A stretch of 64,000 nucleotides of DNA from Mycobacterium kubicae. Lineage in GTDB: Bacteria > Actinomycetota > Actinomycetes > Mycobacteriales > Mycobacteriaceae. The notes below the pieces were generated by a model that did no database searches, was not told where the DNA came from, and saw only the letters and a list, made by a program, of their open reading frames with translations. A program made the translations under genes and the position numbers. Location of the stretch: NCBI RefSeq assembly GCF_015689175.1, contig NZ_CP065047.1, forward strand, positions 5,704,001 through 5,768,000. Direction: 5' to 3'. The stretch's first letter is position 1; each line of letters begins with the position of its first letter. Below are positions 49,715-58,274 of the stretch, one piece after another.

Positions 49715-50850
49715 CGTGACGTTTCCGACGACACCGCGGTGACGTGCATGAACGAGACCGCGAAGCGGCCGGACTCGGGAACCATGCACAGCATCGTGTC
49801 GCCGTCTTTGATCAGACCCTGCTCCATCATCTCGTCGAGGATGACGTAAATGGAAGCGCTGCCGATGTTTCCGACGCTGGTCAGGTTGCTGTACCACATA
49901 TCGGGCCGGCCACCGTCGACGCCCCGTCGCGAAAACTCCTTCATCACAGTGTCTTTCATGCGCTCGCTGGAATAGTGCGCTGGGATCCAGGTCAACGTCG
50001 ACGGATCGAATTTGCCCAGTCGGAGCAGGCGGTCATACTCGTCGACGCCGACTTTCACCAGGTGCGGCAGTAGGGCGAGGTCCTGTCGCAGCACCAACGC
50101 GCCATCGGCGGCGGCCTCCGAAGCGTTCGGGTAGTCCCCCCATGACTTCGTGGCTCCCGTGTCCGGAGTGCCACCGTACATACACGTCTTCTCGGTGTTG
50201 GCGTAGGACGTCAGTGAGATCCAGTCGATGCGCAGACTGATGCCAGAGGCTTTGGGCTCGTCCTGGATTACCACTGCGCCGGCCCCATCCGAGAGCATGT
50301 AGCGCAAGAATGCGGCCTCCAGTGGGAGGGTTCCCTCCTCGGCGACCACACCCATCTCCTCATAACGGGAGTTCTTGAAGAAGCGGGAAGCGAATTCGCT
50401 GGCCACGCTGACCGCGGTGCGCTTCTCACCCATCGCCACCTGCAGGTAGGCGTTCTTCAGCGCCATGATTCCGGAGCTGCAGATCCCGTGCAGGGTGGCG
50501 ATTTCGAGGGGGCCGTAGCCCAGCTCACCGTGCACCATGCTGGCATGTCCGGGCGCCAGCAGGTCCGGCATCGTGGTGGCGGCACACAACAATTCGACGT
50601 CGTCGGGACCGAGGCCGACGTGCTCGGCTGCGCTCCGAACGGCGTTGGCCGCCATCGCCGCGTTGGAAATGACCGTCTGCTGTTTCTTGTCGATCGCGTA
50701 GTGGCGCGTCTTGATGCCACAGTTGGCGAGAGTGATGTCCTTGAGATCAGAGGTCGAGCGTCCCGCCTTTCCGATGTAATCCTCTATTTCGTCGTTAGGC
50801 ACAGGGTCGCCGGGGAGAAAGCTACCGGTGGCCGTGATGTAAGCGCTCAT
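49711..50850 (-). CDS. KAS III-family condensing enzyme, DarB-like
   Basis: 379 residues from the ATG at 50850, chosen for a GGAG site 7 bases upstream (an in-frame ATG at 50898 lies across a dyad). Thiolase-fold with active Cys in HGICSSGIMAL near 124, His in WIPAHYSSERM near 285, and Asn in LTSVGNIGSAS near 330. The opening SAYITATGSFLPGDPVPNDEI matches my memory of DarB rather than FabH. DarB condenses two beta-ketoacyl thioesters into a 2,5-dialkyl-cyclohexane-1,3-dione. First gene of the eight-gene overlapping chain. Confidence 0.85.
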   Translation of the reverse strand: MSAYITATGSFLPGDPVPNDEIEDYIGKAGRSTSDLKDITLANCGIKTRHYAIDKKQQTVISNAAMAANAVRSAAEHVGLGPDDVELLCAATTMPDLLAPGHASMVHGELGYGPLEIATLHGICSSGIMALKNAYLQVAMGEKRTAVSVASEFASRFFKNSRYEEMGVVAEEGTLPLEAAFLRYMLSDGAGAVVIQDEPKASGISLRIDWISLTSYANTEKTCMYGGTPDTGATKSWGDYPNASEAAADGALVLRQDLALLPHLVKVGVDEYDRLLRLGKFDPSTLTWIPAHYSSERMKDTVMKEFSRRGVDGGRPDMWYSNLTSVGNIGSASIYVILDEMMEQGLIKDGDTMLCMVPESGRFAVSFMHVTAVSSETSR

Positions 50851-50873
50851 ATTCGGCTCCAGGGTTGTGATTG

Positions 50874-50888
50874 TCACTGATCTAGTGA
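50874..50888. promoter_or_regulatory. 15-bp dyad upstream of the biosynthetic operon
   Basis: TCACT-GATCT-AGTGA lies 24-38 bases before the KAS III start at 50850, where a repressor would block transcription or initiation of the whole operon. No regulator gene is adjacent, so the factor would be encoded elsewhere. Confidence 0.4.
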
Positions 50889-51143
50889 TGTCGTTCATCT
50901 ACTCCACGCATTCGACGGGGTATCGGTTCGATCTGCGCCCGTGTCGTGTTGTGTGTCACGCCAGCGGACGCCAAATCGCCTCGAACTGACAGCCTTCAAG
51001 CAGGAGCCGGACAGCGCGTCCCAAGGTGCTGAGGCCAATTGCTGTGAGAAATAAGAGTTTTCGGTGTCGAGTAACCGAGTGAGGCGGGCGCGGAGCATTC
51101 GGTAACCCGGGTTCGAAAGCGGCGGCCGTGGCCAACACGCGGA

Positions 51144-51410
51144 ATGGATCAGCGCCCAAAATTGCTGCCGCAGAGTTTCTTTCGCGTGAGTGGGCCCCCA
51201 CAGCGCACTGCTACTGTGGACCGAAATGGTCAGCGGCTGGATGGCCCCTGGACACTGTTACCCGAGGGTCCGTTCCCGGACGAGCTACTGAGCGCCCTCG
51301 TCATGCACCTGTCGTACCTCGCGCCAGACGGCACGACCGGGGCCGGCGATGCGGCGTCGCTGTCAGCAATCCACCTCGCCCTGCGGCGGCCGTCCCCGCG
51401 GGAGCACTGA
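51144..51410 (+). CDS. Possible small orphan protein or gene remnant
   Basis: An 88-codon frame. The second half (DELLSALVMHLSYLAPDG, then DAASLSAIHLALRRP) has helix-like composition and GC-rich third positions; the first 20 codons do not, so a real gene might start at an internal GTG (51186 or 51216). No family recognised and no strong ribosome site. If it is not a gene, the region 50851-51632 is about 780 bases with only the dyad at 50874 and the tRNA terminator. Confidence 0.3.
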   Translation: MDQRPKLLPQSFFRVSGPPQRTATVDRNGQRLDGPWTLLPEGPFPDELLSALVMHLSYLAPDGTTGAGDAASLSAIHLALRRPSPREH

Positions 51411-51596
51411 CGCGCACGCCCGCACCGATTTGGTGCGCGCATGTCGGGACCACACCGCGTTGAAGCGGCCGCGCGGGCTGCCTAGGCCGGCCTGCTCGGC
51501 CCCTTCCAAGCCGGGAAAGCAAAACACACAGCTAAGCGGCGGCCGCGGGCGCTCATTGTGACGACTTCACGAGCGGCACATCGATTGAGTTCAAGT

Positions 51597-51631
51597 AGCC
51601 CCTCTGACCTGCAGTGCAGATCGAGGGGGCT
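51597..51631 (-). terminator. Hairpin terminator downstream of tRNA-Ser
   Basis: AGCCCCTC (51597-51604) pairs with GAGGGGGCT (51623-51631), with one bulged G and a loop of 18 bases. It begins two bases after the tRNA 3' CCA on the minus strand, exactly where a tRNA terminator is expected; the following T-content is modest. Confidence 0.6.
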
Positions 51632-51632
51632 G

Positions 51633-51722
51633 TGGCGGTGGCGGAGGGATTTGAACCCTCGGACGGTGTTAGCCGTCACACGCTTTCGAGGCGTGCTCCT
51701 TAGGCCGCTCGGACACGCCACC
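51633..51722 (-). tRNA. tRNA-Ser(CGA)
   Basis: 90 nt including an encoded CCA. The acceptor stem GGTGGCG pairs with CGCCACC, followed by discriminator G and CCA. The anticodon stem CACGC/GCGTG encloses the loop CTCGAAA, giving anticodon CGA that reads UCG serine codons. A long variable arm (GACGGCTAACACCGTC) and the T-loop GGTTCAAATCC are typical of a class II serine tRNA. It lies 29 bases from tadA on the same strand. Confidence 0.96.
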
Positions 51723-51751
51723 GTCGAGCAGCTTACCCAACCGGACGCCCC

Positions 51752-52210
51752 TCACCCCAATCGCTGCCGATCGAAGAACTCCTCGAGCGGAACGGCGCAC
51801 TCCGCGGCCAGCACACCGCCACGCACTTGGGGCCGGTGGTTGAGCCGACGGTCACGCACCACATCCCACAGCGATCCCACCGCACCGGTCTTGGGTTCCC
51901 AGGCGCCGAACACCAGCCGGGCCACCCGGGCCAGCACCAGCGCGCCCGCGCACATGGTGCACGGTTCGACGGTAACGGCCAGCGTGGCGCCCTCCAGCCG
52001 CCATCCGTCGCCGAGCGCGCCCGCGGCCGCCCGCAACGCCAGGATCTCGGCGTGCGCGGTGGGGTCGCCGAGCAGCTCTCGGGCGTTGACCGCGCGGGCC
52101 AGTTCGGTGCCATCGGCGTCGACGACGACGGCACCGATGGGCACGTCCCGGGGCCCTGCCGTCGCCGCAACCGCCAAGGCGGCGCGGATCAGTTCTTCGT
52201 CGCTGGTCAC
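51752..52210 (-). CDS. tadA: tRNA adenosine(34) deaminase TadA
   Basis: 152 residues. The zinc/cytidine-deaminase motifs are HAE (PTAHAEILAL near residue 53) with the catalytic Glu, and PCTMCAG near 85 with the zinc cysteines. It converts adenosine at tRNA position 34 to inosine, needed for decoding arginine CGN codons. Start overlaps the upstream partner gene by 4 bases. The pair matches Rv3752c-Rv3753c in M. tuberculosis. Confidence 0.95.
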   Translation of the reverse strand: MTSDEELIRAALAVAATAGPRDVPIGAVVVDADGTELARAVNARELLGDPTAHAEILALRAAAGALGDGWRLEGATLAVTVEPCTMCAGALVLARVARLVFGAWEPKTGAVGSLWDVVRDRRLNHRPQVRGGVLAAECAVPLEEFFDRQRLG

Positions 52211-52728
52211 CGACCCAAGCGGTCGATCACCGCGGACAGTTCATCGGCGAAGCCCATCTCCCGGGCGATGCGCCCTAATTGCTCGTCGGCGTACAGGTCG
52301 GTCTCGTCGAGGATGACGCTCAGCACCGCTTCGGGAAGGCCGACGTCGGACAGCAGGCCCACGTCACCTTCCTCGAACGGGTCGGCATCCTCGAGGTCTT
52401 CGGGATCGATTTCGGCGTCGAGATTGTCCAGCACTTCGGCGGCGATGTCGTAGTCCAGCGCGGCGGTCGCGTCGGACAGCAGCAACCTCGTCCGCGCGGG
52501 CGCGGGGCGCACGATCACAAAGAATTCATCGTCGATGTCCAGCAGTCCGAACACCGCCCCGGAGCTGCGCAGCTCGCGCAATTCTCTCTCGGCGGCGGCC
52601 AGACTCGTCAGTGCCTTAGGGCCCATCAACGAACAGCGCCATCGTCCTTCTTCGCGCACGACAGCTACCGCGAAGCCGTCCGGATTGTCCGCCGACGGGC
52701 CTGTTGCTGAAGCCCGTTGTGCTCCCAT
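52207..52728 (-). CDS. TadA-associated conserved protein
   Basis: 173 residues, acidic, with a long Asp/Glu-rich middle (EIDPEDLEDADPFEEGDVG). It opens with an Ala/Ser-rich segment and GFAVAVVREEGRWRCSLM, typical of the actinobacterial 'tRNA adenosine deaminase-associated' family (Rv3753c type). It is co-translated with tadA through a 4-bp overlap. Biochemical role not known; a partner or stabiliser of TadA is inferred from conserved adjacency only. Confidence 0.88.
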   Translation of the reverse strand: MGAQRASATGPSADNPDGFAVAVVREEGRWRCSLMGPKALTSLAAAERELRELRSSGAVFGLLDIDDEFFVIVRPAPARTRLLLSDATAALDYDIAAEVLDNLDAEIDPEDLEDADPFEEGDVGLLSDVGLPEAVLSVILDETDLYADEQLGRIAREMGFADELSAVIDRLGR

Positions 52729-52834
52729 GGGCGCCTACGCTAGTCCCCGCCAAGCGCTCTGACCAGACAGGGAGCGTTCGGCCCGGCCCCACCCGCCAGC
52801 CCCGCTCGCCGCCGAATTGTGCCAACCTGGAACC

Positions 52835-53794
52835 GTGGCGACGACACCGGTGTGCGTGCTCGGGCTGGGCCTCATCGGCGGTTCGATCATGCGAGCCGCG
52901 AAAGGCGCGGGCCGCGAAGTCTTCGGCTACAACCGGTCGGTCGAGGGCGCCCAGGGCGCCCGCTCGGCGGGATTCGACGCCAGCACCGAGCTGAGCGAAA
53001 CGCTGAGCCGCGCCGCCGAGGCGCAAGCGTTGATCGTGCTCGCCGTTCCCATGCCGGCCCTGCCCAGCATGCTCGACCACATCCGTGAGTCGGCGCCGGA
53101 CTGCCCGCTGACCGACGTCACCAGCGTCAAAGGCGCGGTACTCGACGAAGTCTGCAAGGCCGGCCTGCTGCAGCGCTTCGTGGGTGGTCACCCGATGACC
53201 GGCACCGCACATTCGGGCTGGTCGGCCGGGCACGGCGGGCTGTTCACCAGGGCACCGTGGGTGCTCAGCGTCGACGACCACGTCGATCCGCGGGTGTGGA
53301 CGCTGGCGATGAACTTGGCGCTGGACTGCGGCGCCGTCGTCGTGCCGGCCCGATCCGACGAACATGACGCCGCCGCGGCCGCCATCTCCCATCTGCCCCA
53401 CCTGCTGGCCGAGGCGCTGGCCGTCATCGCCGGGGAAGTCCCGCTCGCGTTCGCACTGGCCGCCGGGTCCTTCCGCGATGCCACCCGCGTCGCCGGCACC
53501 GCTCCGGACCTGGTCCGCGCGATGTGCGAAGCGAACTCCGGCCAGCTGCTGCCAGCAGCCGATCGGGTCATCGAACTGCTCAACCGCGCGCGCGACTCAT
53601 TGGCGAGCAACAACTCGGTGGCGGAGCTGGTCAACGCGGGCCACGCCGCCCGGAAACGCTACGAAAGCTTCCCCCGCTCCGACATCGTCACCGTCACCAT
53701 CGGCGCTGAGGACTGGCGTGAGCAGTTGGCGGCCGCGGGCCGAGCCGGCGGCGTGATCAGATCCGCTCTGCCAACCCTGGATAGTCCACAATGA
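52835..53794 (+). CDS. tyrA: Prephenate dehydrogenase TyrA
   Basis: 319 residues from GTG at 52835; an in-frame TTG six codons earlier is less likely. NAD motif [11 protein letters not shown] at residues 7-17, DVTSVKG near 92, and the substrate-site [13 protein letters not shown] near 115 with its conserved His. It oxidatively decarboxylates prephenate to 4-hydroxyphenylpyruvate in tyrosine synthesis. No ACT domain is seen at the C-terminus. Divergent from the tadA pair as in M. tuberculosis (Rv3754). Its 3' end overlaps the convergent gene by 38 bases. Confidence 0.93.
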   Translation: MATTPVCVLGLGLIGGSIMRAAKGAGREVFGYNRSVEGAQGARSAGFDASTELSETLSRAAEAQALIVLAVPMPALPSMLDHIRESAPDCPLTDVTSVKGAVLDEVCKAGLLQRFVGGHPMTGTAHSGWSAGHGGLFTRAPWVLSVDDHVDPRVWTLAMNLALDCGAVVVPARSDEHDAAAAAISHLPHLLAEALAVIAGEVPLAFALAAGSFRDATRVAGTAPDLVRAMCEANSGQLLPAADRVIELLNRARDSLASNNSVAELVNAGHAARKRYESFPRSDIVTVTIGAEDWREQLAAAGRAGGVIRSALPTLDSPQ

Positions 53795-54356
53795 AGCCGT
53801 CGCCGTCGACGGTCACCACGGTGTCGGCGACCGGCGACCGCAACTTGATTCCGTCCAGCCGTCCCTCGCTGGTGTAACTGACCGTGGCCGCACTGACCGT
53901 CATCTCAGGCACGTTGACATAGACGATCGGCAACGCGACCGACTCGGCGCGCTGGTGCAGACCCAGGCGGCGGATCGGGAACGCGTTGAAGAACGGGCTG
54001 AACACCACGTCGACGTCCAAGGCGCCGTTGTAGGCCGCGCGCCGTTCACCTTGGTGATCGGTGATCAGCCACATGTTCTCTTCGTCACGTGCGATCGCCA
54101 GCTGGCGTTCCCGCTCGGCCAGGGTCACCGTCAGCCCGAACCGCTTGGTGGCGCCGGTCTCGTCGGTCTGCAGTTCGTAGAAGGCGCCGAACGCCGGGCT
54201 GGTCTCCGTGGCAGCCGAAACAATCCGGCCGTTAGCCCGAATTCGATTGCCGGACAGCTGAACACGCACAGATTCCATGCGCGAGCAGTCTTGCGCGCGC
54301 CACGTCAGCATCGCTGGGTAGGTGGCGGGTGTCGGGTCAGAAGGGGCTGCGTTCAC
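53757..54356 (-). CDS. Putative glycolipid-binding protein (DUF1089-like)
   Basis: 199 residues from GTG at 54356, the length I recall for Rv3755c. Beta-rich, with the block [20 protein letters not shown] near 25 and [20 protein letters not shown] near 115, as in the DUF1089/putative glycolipid-binding group. No signal peptide, so likely cytoplasmic. It starts 4 bases after the stop of the ABC permease gene and is part of the transporter transcript. The last 38 bases overlap the end of tyrA on the opposite strand. Confidence 0.85.
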   Translation of the reverse strand: MNAAPSDPTPATYPAMLTWRAQDCSRMESVRVQLSGNRIRANGRIVSAATETSPAFGAFYELQTDETGATKRFGLTVTLAERERQLAIARDEENMWLITDHQGERRAAYNGALDVDVVFSPFFNAFPIRRLGLHQRAESVALPIVYVNVPEMTVSAATVSYTSEGRLDGIKLRSPVADTVVTVDGDGFIVDYPGLAERI

Positions 54357-54360
54357 ACCC

Positions 54361-55077
54361 CTACCGTAAGACGTGTCGATCAACCGTGGTGACTTTGTCC
54401 CGAAGTGACGCTCGCCGCAGTCGGCCGGTGCCCGGAGCCGCCGCCCACACCGCCGAAGCCAGGGCGCCGTCGAGGATGAGCGCCAACGCCGCGACCAGCA
54501 CCGCCCCGACCAGAGCGACGTGGAATTGACGCTCCTTGATCCCGTCGATCAGATAGCGGCCCAGCCCGCCCAAGCTGGCGTAGGCGGCGACGGTGGCGGT
54601 GGCGACCACCTGAAGCGTCGCGCTGCGCAGCCCGCCGAGGATCAGCGGCAGCGCATTGGGCACCTCGACGCGCAGCAACACCTGGGTCTCGGTCATGCCC
54701 ATGGCACGGGCCGCGTCGACCACCAGCGGGTCGACGGCCGCGATGCCCGCGTAGGTGCCGGCCAGTAGCGACGGAATCCCCAGCAGCATCAGCGCGGCGA
54801 TCGGCGGACCCATGCCCAGACCGAACACCAGCACACCCAACAGCAGCACGCCCAGCGTCGGCAGCGCGCGCAGCCCGTTCACCGCGCCCACCACCACCAG
54901 CTGACCACGGCCGGTGTGGCCGATGAGGAGCCCGATCGGGATGGCGATCAGCGCCGAGGCCGCGACCGCCAGCGCGGTGTACTGCACGTGTTCGGTGATG
55001 CGCGCCACGAGCCCGTCGGGGCCGGCCCAGTTGCCGGCGGTGGTCAGGTAGGACAGCGCCTGTCCGATGAAGTTCAT
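54361..55077 (-). CDS. proZ: Glycine betaine/proline ABC transporter permease ProZ
   Basis: 238 residues from the ATG at 55077, overlapping the proW stop by 4 bases. Six hydrophobic segments and the inner-membrane EAA loop (DAARAMGMTETQVLLRVEVP near residue 125) that contacts the ATPase. Together with ProW it forms the channel of an osmoprotectant importer. The gene order X-V-W-Z matches Rv3759c-Rv3756c. Confidence 0.92.
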   Translation of the reverse strand: MNFIGQALSYLTTAGNWAGPDGLVARITEHVQYTALAVAASALIAIPIGLLIGHTGRGQLVVVGAVNGLRALPTLGVLLLGVLVFGLGMGPPIAALMLLGIPSLLAGTYAGIAAVDPLVVDAARAMGMTETQVLLRVEVPNALPLILGGLRSATLQVVATATVAAYASLGGLGRYLIDGIKERQFHVALVGAVLVAALALILDGALASAVWAAAPGTGRLRRASLRDKVTTVDRHVLR

Positions 55078-55757
55078 CGGGCGCCGCCCACGATCGGGGC
55101 CCTGACCAACCGGCGCCGGCGAGTCCGCGCGCGCTGCCACGGCGTGGCCAACCAGCCGGCCAGATTGAGCAGCGTGTCGATGACGACCGCCAGCGCGAAC
55201 ATCGCGATGATGCCGGCCAGGATCTGATCGGTCTTATTCGTCTGATAGCCGGCGGTGAACCAGGTACCCAACCCGCCGATGCCGATCACCGCACCCACCG
55301 AGACCATCGCGATGTTGGTCACCACTACTACCCGCAGCCCGGCTACCAGCACCGGAATGGACAGCGGCAGCTCGACTTTGATCATCCGGCCGATGGGGGT
55401 GTAGCCCACGGCCGCGGCCGCGTCCCGGATGTGGTCCGGCACGGCGTCCAGCGCTTCGAGGACCGCCCGCACCAGCAGCGCGGTGGTGTAGGCGGTCAGC
55501 GCGACGATGACATTGGCCTCGTCGAGCATGCGGGTCTTGATGATCAGCGGCAGCACGACGAACAGCGCCAGCGACGGAATGGTGAACACCAGGCTGGCGG
55601 TCGCGGTCGTCACCCGGCGCAGCAGTGGTCTGCGCTGCACGAAAACGCCCAACGGCACCGAGATCAGCATGCCCAGCAGTACCGGGACGAGGGAAAGCCG
55701 CAGATGAATGACGGCCAGCGCCCACGCCGCGCCTTGATGCGTCAACAGGTAGTGCAC
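55074..55757 (-). CDS. proW: Glycine betaine/proline ABC transporter permease ProW
   Basis: 227 residues. Several membrane helices (LVPVLLGMLISVPLGVFV, IPSLALFVVLPLII) and the EAA loop IRDAAAAVGYTPIGRMIKVE near residue 125. Second channel subunit. It lies 3 bases after proV and overlaps proZ by 4 bases. The C-terminus is a basic cytoplasmic tail (RARTRRRRLVR). Confidence 0.92.
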   Translation of the reverse strand: MHYLLTHQGAAWALAVIHLRLSLVPVLLGMLISVPLGVFVQRRPLLRRVTTATASLVFTIPSLALFVVLPLIIKTRMLDEANVIVALTAYTTALLVRAVLEALDAVPDHIRDAAAAVGYTPIGRMIKVELPLSIPVLVAGLRVVVVTNIAMVSVGAVIGIGGLGTWFTAGYQTNKTDQILAGIIAMFALAVVIDTLLNLAGWLATPWQRARTRRRRLVRAPIVGGAR

Positions 55758-55760
55758 CGT

Positions 55761-56855
55761 CTAGTCCCGCCGCCGGGCTGCCGCGGCGGCCAACACGTCG
55801 GCGGCCAGCACACCACCGACGACTCGCTTCGCCTCGTCGACGGCGACACCTATCGATGAGGGCGAGGACAGCGCGGCGTCCAGCGCCTGGCTGAGGTTGC
55901 CGCTCGGGTGGAACACCGATCCGACCGCGCTCACCGCTTCGGATAGCGGGGTGCCGGCGCGGTGCCGCTGCAGCCCCTCGGCGTCGATCCAGCCCAGCGG
56001 CGCGCCGCCGTCATCCACCACCAGCGCCCAGCCGTTGCAGAGTCGGGGGGAACCAAGCTCTTTCGCGCTCACCCGCTCGATCTCGTGCAGGGGCAGGCCA
56101 GTCGCGTCCAGCAGCTGAAGCCATCGGTAGCCGCGGCCCAGCCCGATGAACTTGGCGACGAAGTCGTTCGCCGGATGGGAAAGGAGCCGGGCGGGCGGAT
56201 CGTACTGCTGTAGCACCCCACCGGGCCCGAAGACCGCCACCTTGTCGGCAAGCCGGACGGCTTCGTCGATGTCGTGGGTGACGAACACCGTCGTCTTGTG
56301 CAATTGGTTTTGCAGGCGCAGCATTTCGCTTTGCAGTTCGTGCCGAACGACGGGGTCGACGGCCGAGAACGCCTCATCCATCAACAGGATGGGCGGGTCG
56401 GCGGCCAGCGCCCGCGCCACGCCGACGCGCTGTTGTTCACCGCCGGAGAGCTGCGCGGGATAGCGGGTCGCCAGTTTCGGGTCGAGGCCGACGCGTTCGA
56501 GCACCTGGTAGGCCGCGGCGCGGGCGGCGCGGCGCGATTGCCCCTTGAGCACCGGCACCGTTGCGACGTTGTCGATCACCCGTTGATGTGGCATCAGTCC
56601 GGCGTTCTGGATCACGTAACCGATTCCGCGGCGCAGCGCAACCGGATTGACGGTCGACACATCCGCCCCGTCGACGGTGATGGTGCCCGATGTCGGCTCG
56701 ACCATTCGGTTGATCATCCGCAGCGCCGTCGTCTTGCCGCATCCGGACGGACCGACGAAGACGGTGAGTTCGCCGGCGGGTATCTCGATGCTCAGCTTGT
56801 CGACCGCGGTGGCGCCGCTGGTGAAAACCTTGCTGACGTCGGCGAAGGTGATCAT
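55761..56855 (-). CDS. proV: Glycine betaine/proline ABC transporter ATPase ProV
   Basis: 364 residues from the ATG at 56855. Walker A GPSGCGKTT near residue 35, signature LSGGEQQRVGVARAL near 135, Walker B PILLMDEAFSAVDP near 155 and switch His in FVTHDIDEA near 190. The C-terminal 120 residues resemble the CBS-type regulatory tail that senses ionic strength in osmoprotectant importers. It lies 5 bases after proX. Confidence 0.94.
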   Translation of the reverse strand: MITFADVSKVFTSGATAVDKLSIEIPAGELTVFVGPSGCGKTTALRMINRMVEPTSGTITVDGADVSTVNPVALRRGIGYVIQNAGLMPHQRVIDNVATVPVLKGQSRRAARAAAYQVLERVGLDPKLATRYPAQLSGGEQQRVGVARALAADPPILLMDEAFSAVDPVVRHELQSEMLRLQNQLHKTTVFVTHDIDEAVRLADKVAVFGPGGVLQQYDPPARLLSHPANDFVAKFIGLGRGYRWLQLLDATGLPLHEIERVSAKELGSPRLCNGWALVVDDGGAPLGWIDAEGLQRHRAGTPLSEAVSAVGSVFHPSGNLSQALDAALSSPSSIGVAVDEAKRVVGGVLAADVLAAAAARRRD

Positions 56856-56860
56856 CGGTA

Positions 56861-57799
56861 CTAGGCGCCCAAGGATCGGTCGAAGCCGTTGTCGTGCACC
56901 CATTTCCGCGCCGCCTGGTCGGGATCGACACCGGAGTTGCCCGACACGGCGGCATTGAGTTCGGCCAGCCCGGCGGTGGTCAACTTCGCCGAGACCGCGT
57001 CCAGCACGTCTTTGAGGCGGTCGGACTTCTTCTGCGAATTCACCAGCGGCACAATGTTGCCGGCCAAAAAGTTGTGCTCGGGGTCTTCCAGCACCACCAG
57101 ATGATCCTGCGCGATGGACGGTGACGTGCTGAAAATGTTGGCGGCGGTAACGGTTCCGTCCACCAGCGCCCGCACGGTGACCGCGCCGCCGCCATCGTTG
57201 ATGATCTTGAAATTGCCGGGGCGGACGTCCAGGCCGTACTTCTGGCGCAGCCCAGCCAAGCCGGCGGGCCGACTCTGGAAGGCCGAGGGCGCGGCGAACT
57301 TCACCTCCGCGGAGTGAGCGGCCAAGTCGGCAATGGTCTTGAGTTTCCAGGCAGCAGCGGTCGCACTGGTCACCGTGACGGTGTCAGTGTCCGAGGCCGG
57401 TGACGGTGTCAGAATCGACAGGTCGCCGGGCAGACGCTTGTAGAGCCCCAATTCCACGGCGTCGAGGACCGTTTCTTTGCAGTCGGGAGCGAAGTACAGC
57501 AACAGGTTGCCGATGTATTCCGGCACCAGGTCGATGGAGTGGTCCTTCAGCGCCGGTATGTAGGTTTCACGGCTGCCGATGCCCATTCGCCGCCCCACGT
57601 CGAAGCCGTTGGCCTGCAAGGCCTGTGCGTAGATTTCTGCGACGATCTGAGACTCCGGGAAGTCCCCGGAACCGACAACGATTGATTTGATGCTGCCCGT
57701 GGTCGACCCGAGCGGATCCGCACTCCCGCAGGCCACCGCAAAGAACACCGTCGTCAGCCACACGACCGCACCGAACGTCGCCCGGCGCAGCGTCCTCAT
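56861..57799 (-). CDS. proX: Glycine betaine/proline substrate-binding lipoprotein ProX
   Basis: 312 residues from the ATG at 57799. Lipoprotein signal peptide LRRATFGAVVWLTTVFFAVACG, in short FFAVAC, with the lipidated Cys near residue 24. The mature part is an OpuAC-like type II periplasmic fold (VVGSGDFPESQIVAEIYAQA, then IDLVPEYIGNLL). It captures glycine betaine, choline or proline-type osmolytes for the ProVWZ channel. First gene of the five-gene transporter operon. Confidence 0.92.
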   Translation of the reverse strand: MRTLRRATFGAVVWLTTVFFAVACGSADPLGSTTGSIKSIVVGSGDFPESQIVAEIYAQALQANGFDVGRRMGIGSRETYIPALKDHSIDLVPEYIGNLLLYFAPDCKETVLDAVELGLYKRLPGDLSILTPSPASDTDTVTVTSATAAAWKLKTIADLAAHSAEVKFAAPSAFQSRPAGLAGLRQKYGLDVRPGNFKIINDGGGAVTVRALVDGTVTAANIFSTSPSIAQDHLVVLEDPEHNFLAGNIVPLVNSQKKSDRLKDVLDAVSAKLTTAGLAELNAAVSGNSGVDPDQAARKWVHDNGFDRSLGA

Positions 57800-57899
57800 G
57801 CCGTCGACAGTATCGTCAGAGACGCCGCGACGCCGCTTGCTGACACTTTCCCCGCCAAGTTTGGTTTCAATCCGTGCTGAAGGGGACAAAGATGGGACT

Positions 57900-58256
57900 A
57901 TGACCAGCATTCCCCCTGGCACACCTGCACAGCCACCCCCGCCTCCCCCACCACCCGAGCCCCCGACGCCCGCATCCCGCGCGGCGGTCAAGGACCCGAC
58001 GTCCAAGTTCACTCGGACCGGCGCGCTCTGGTCGGCGTTGATCGCCGGCTTCCTGATCTTGATTCTCTTGTTGATCTTCATCGCCCAGAACACGGCGTCG
58101 GGCCAGTTCCAGTTCTTGGGCTGGCATTGGACCCTGCCGCTGGGTGTCGCCATCCTGTTGGCGGCCGTCGTCGGCGGCTTGATCACCGTCGCCGCGGGCA
58201 CCGCACGCATTGTGCAGTTGCGCCACGCCGCCAAGAGGAACTTCGCGGCCCGCTAG
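57900..58256 (+). CDS. LapA-domain membrane protein
   Basis: 118 residues from the ATG at 57900. The N-terminal 35 residues are Pro-rich (PAQPPPPPPPPEPPTPAS). Two membrane helices follow (SALIAGFLILILLLIFIAQN and LPLGVAILLAAVVGGLIT) with the LapA/DUF1049 pattern FIAQNTASGQFQFLGWH between them. Matches Rv3760 by position, divergent from proX. In other bacteria LapA-type proteins act in envelope assembly; role here unproven. Confidence 0.9.
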   Translation: MTSIPPGTPAQPPPPPPPPEPPTPASRAAVKDPTSKFTRTGALWSALIAGFLILILLLIFIAQNTASGQFQFLGWHWTLPLGVAILLAAVVGGLITVAAGTARIVQLRHAAKRNFAAR

Positions 58257-58274
58257 TCCGCAAGCCGCCGACCG

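Noticed and set aside
51411..51722. Prophage or integrative element attachment at tRNA-Ser
   Set aside because: No integrase, phage gene or duplicated tRNA 3' end was found in the window; the hairpin beyond the CCA is a plain terminator.
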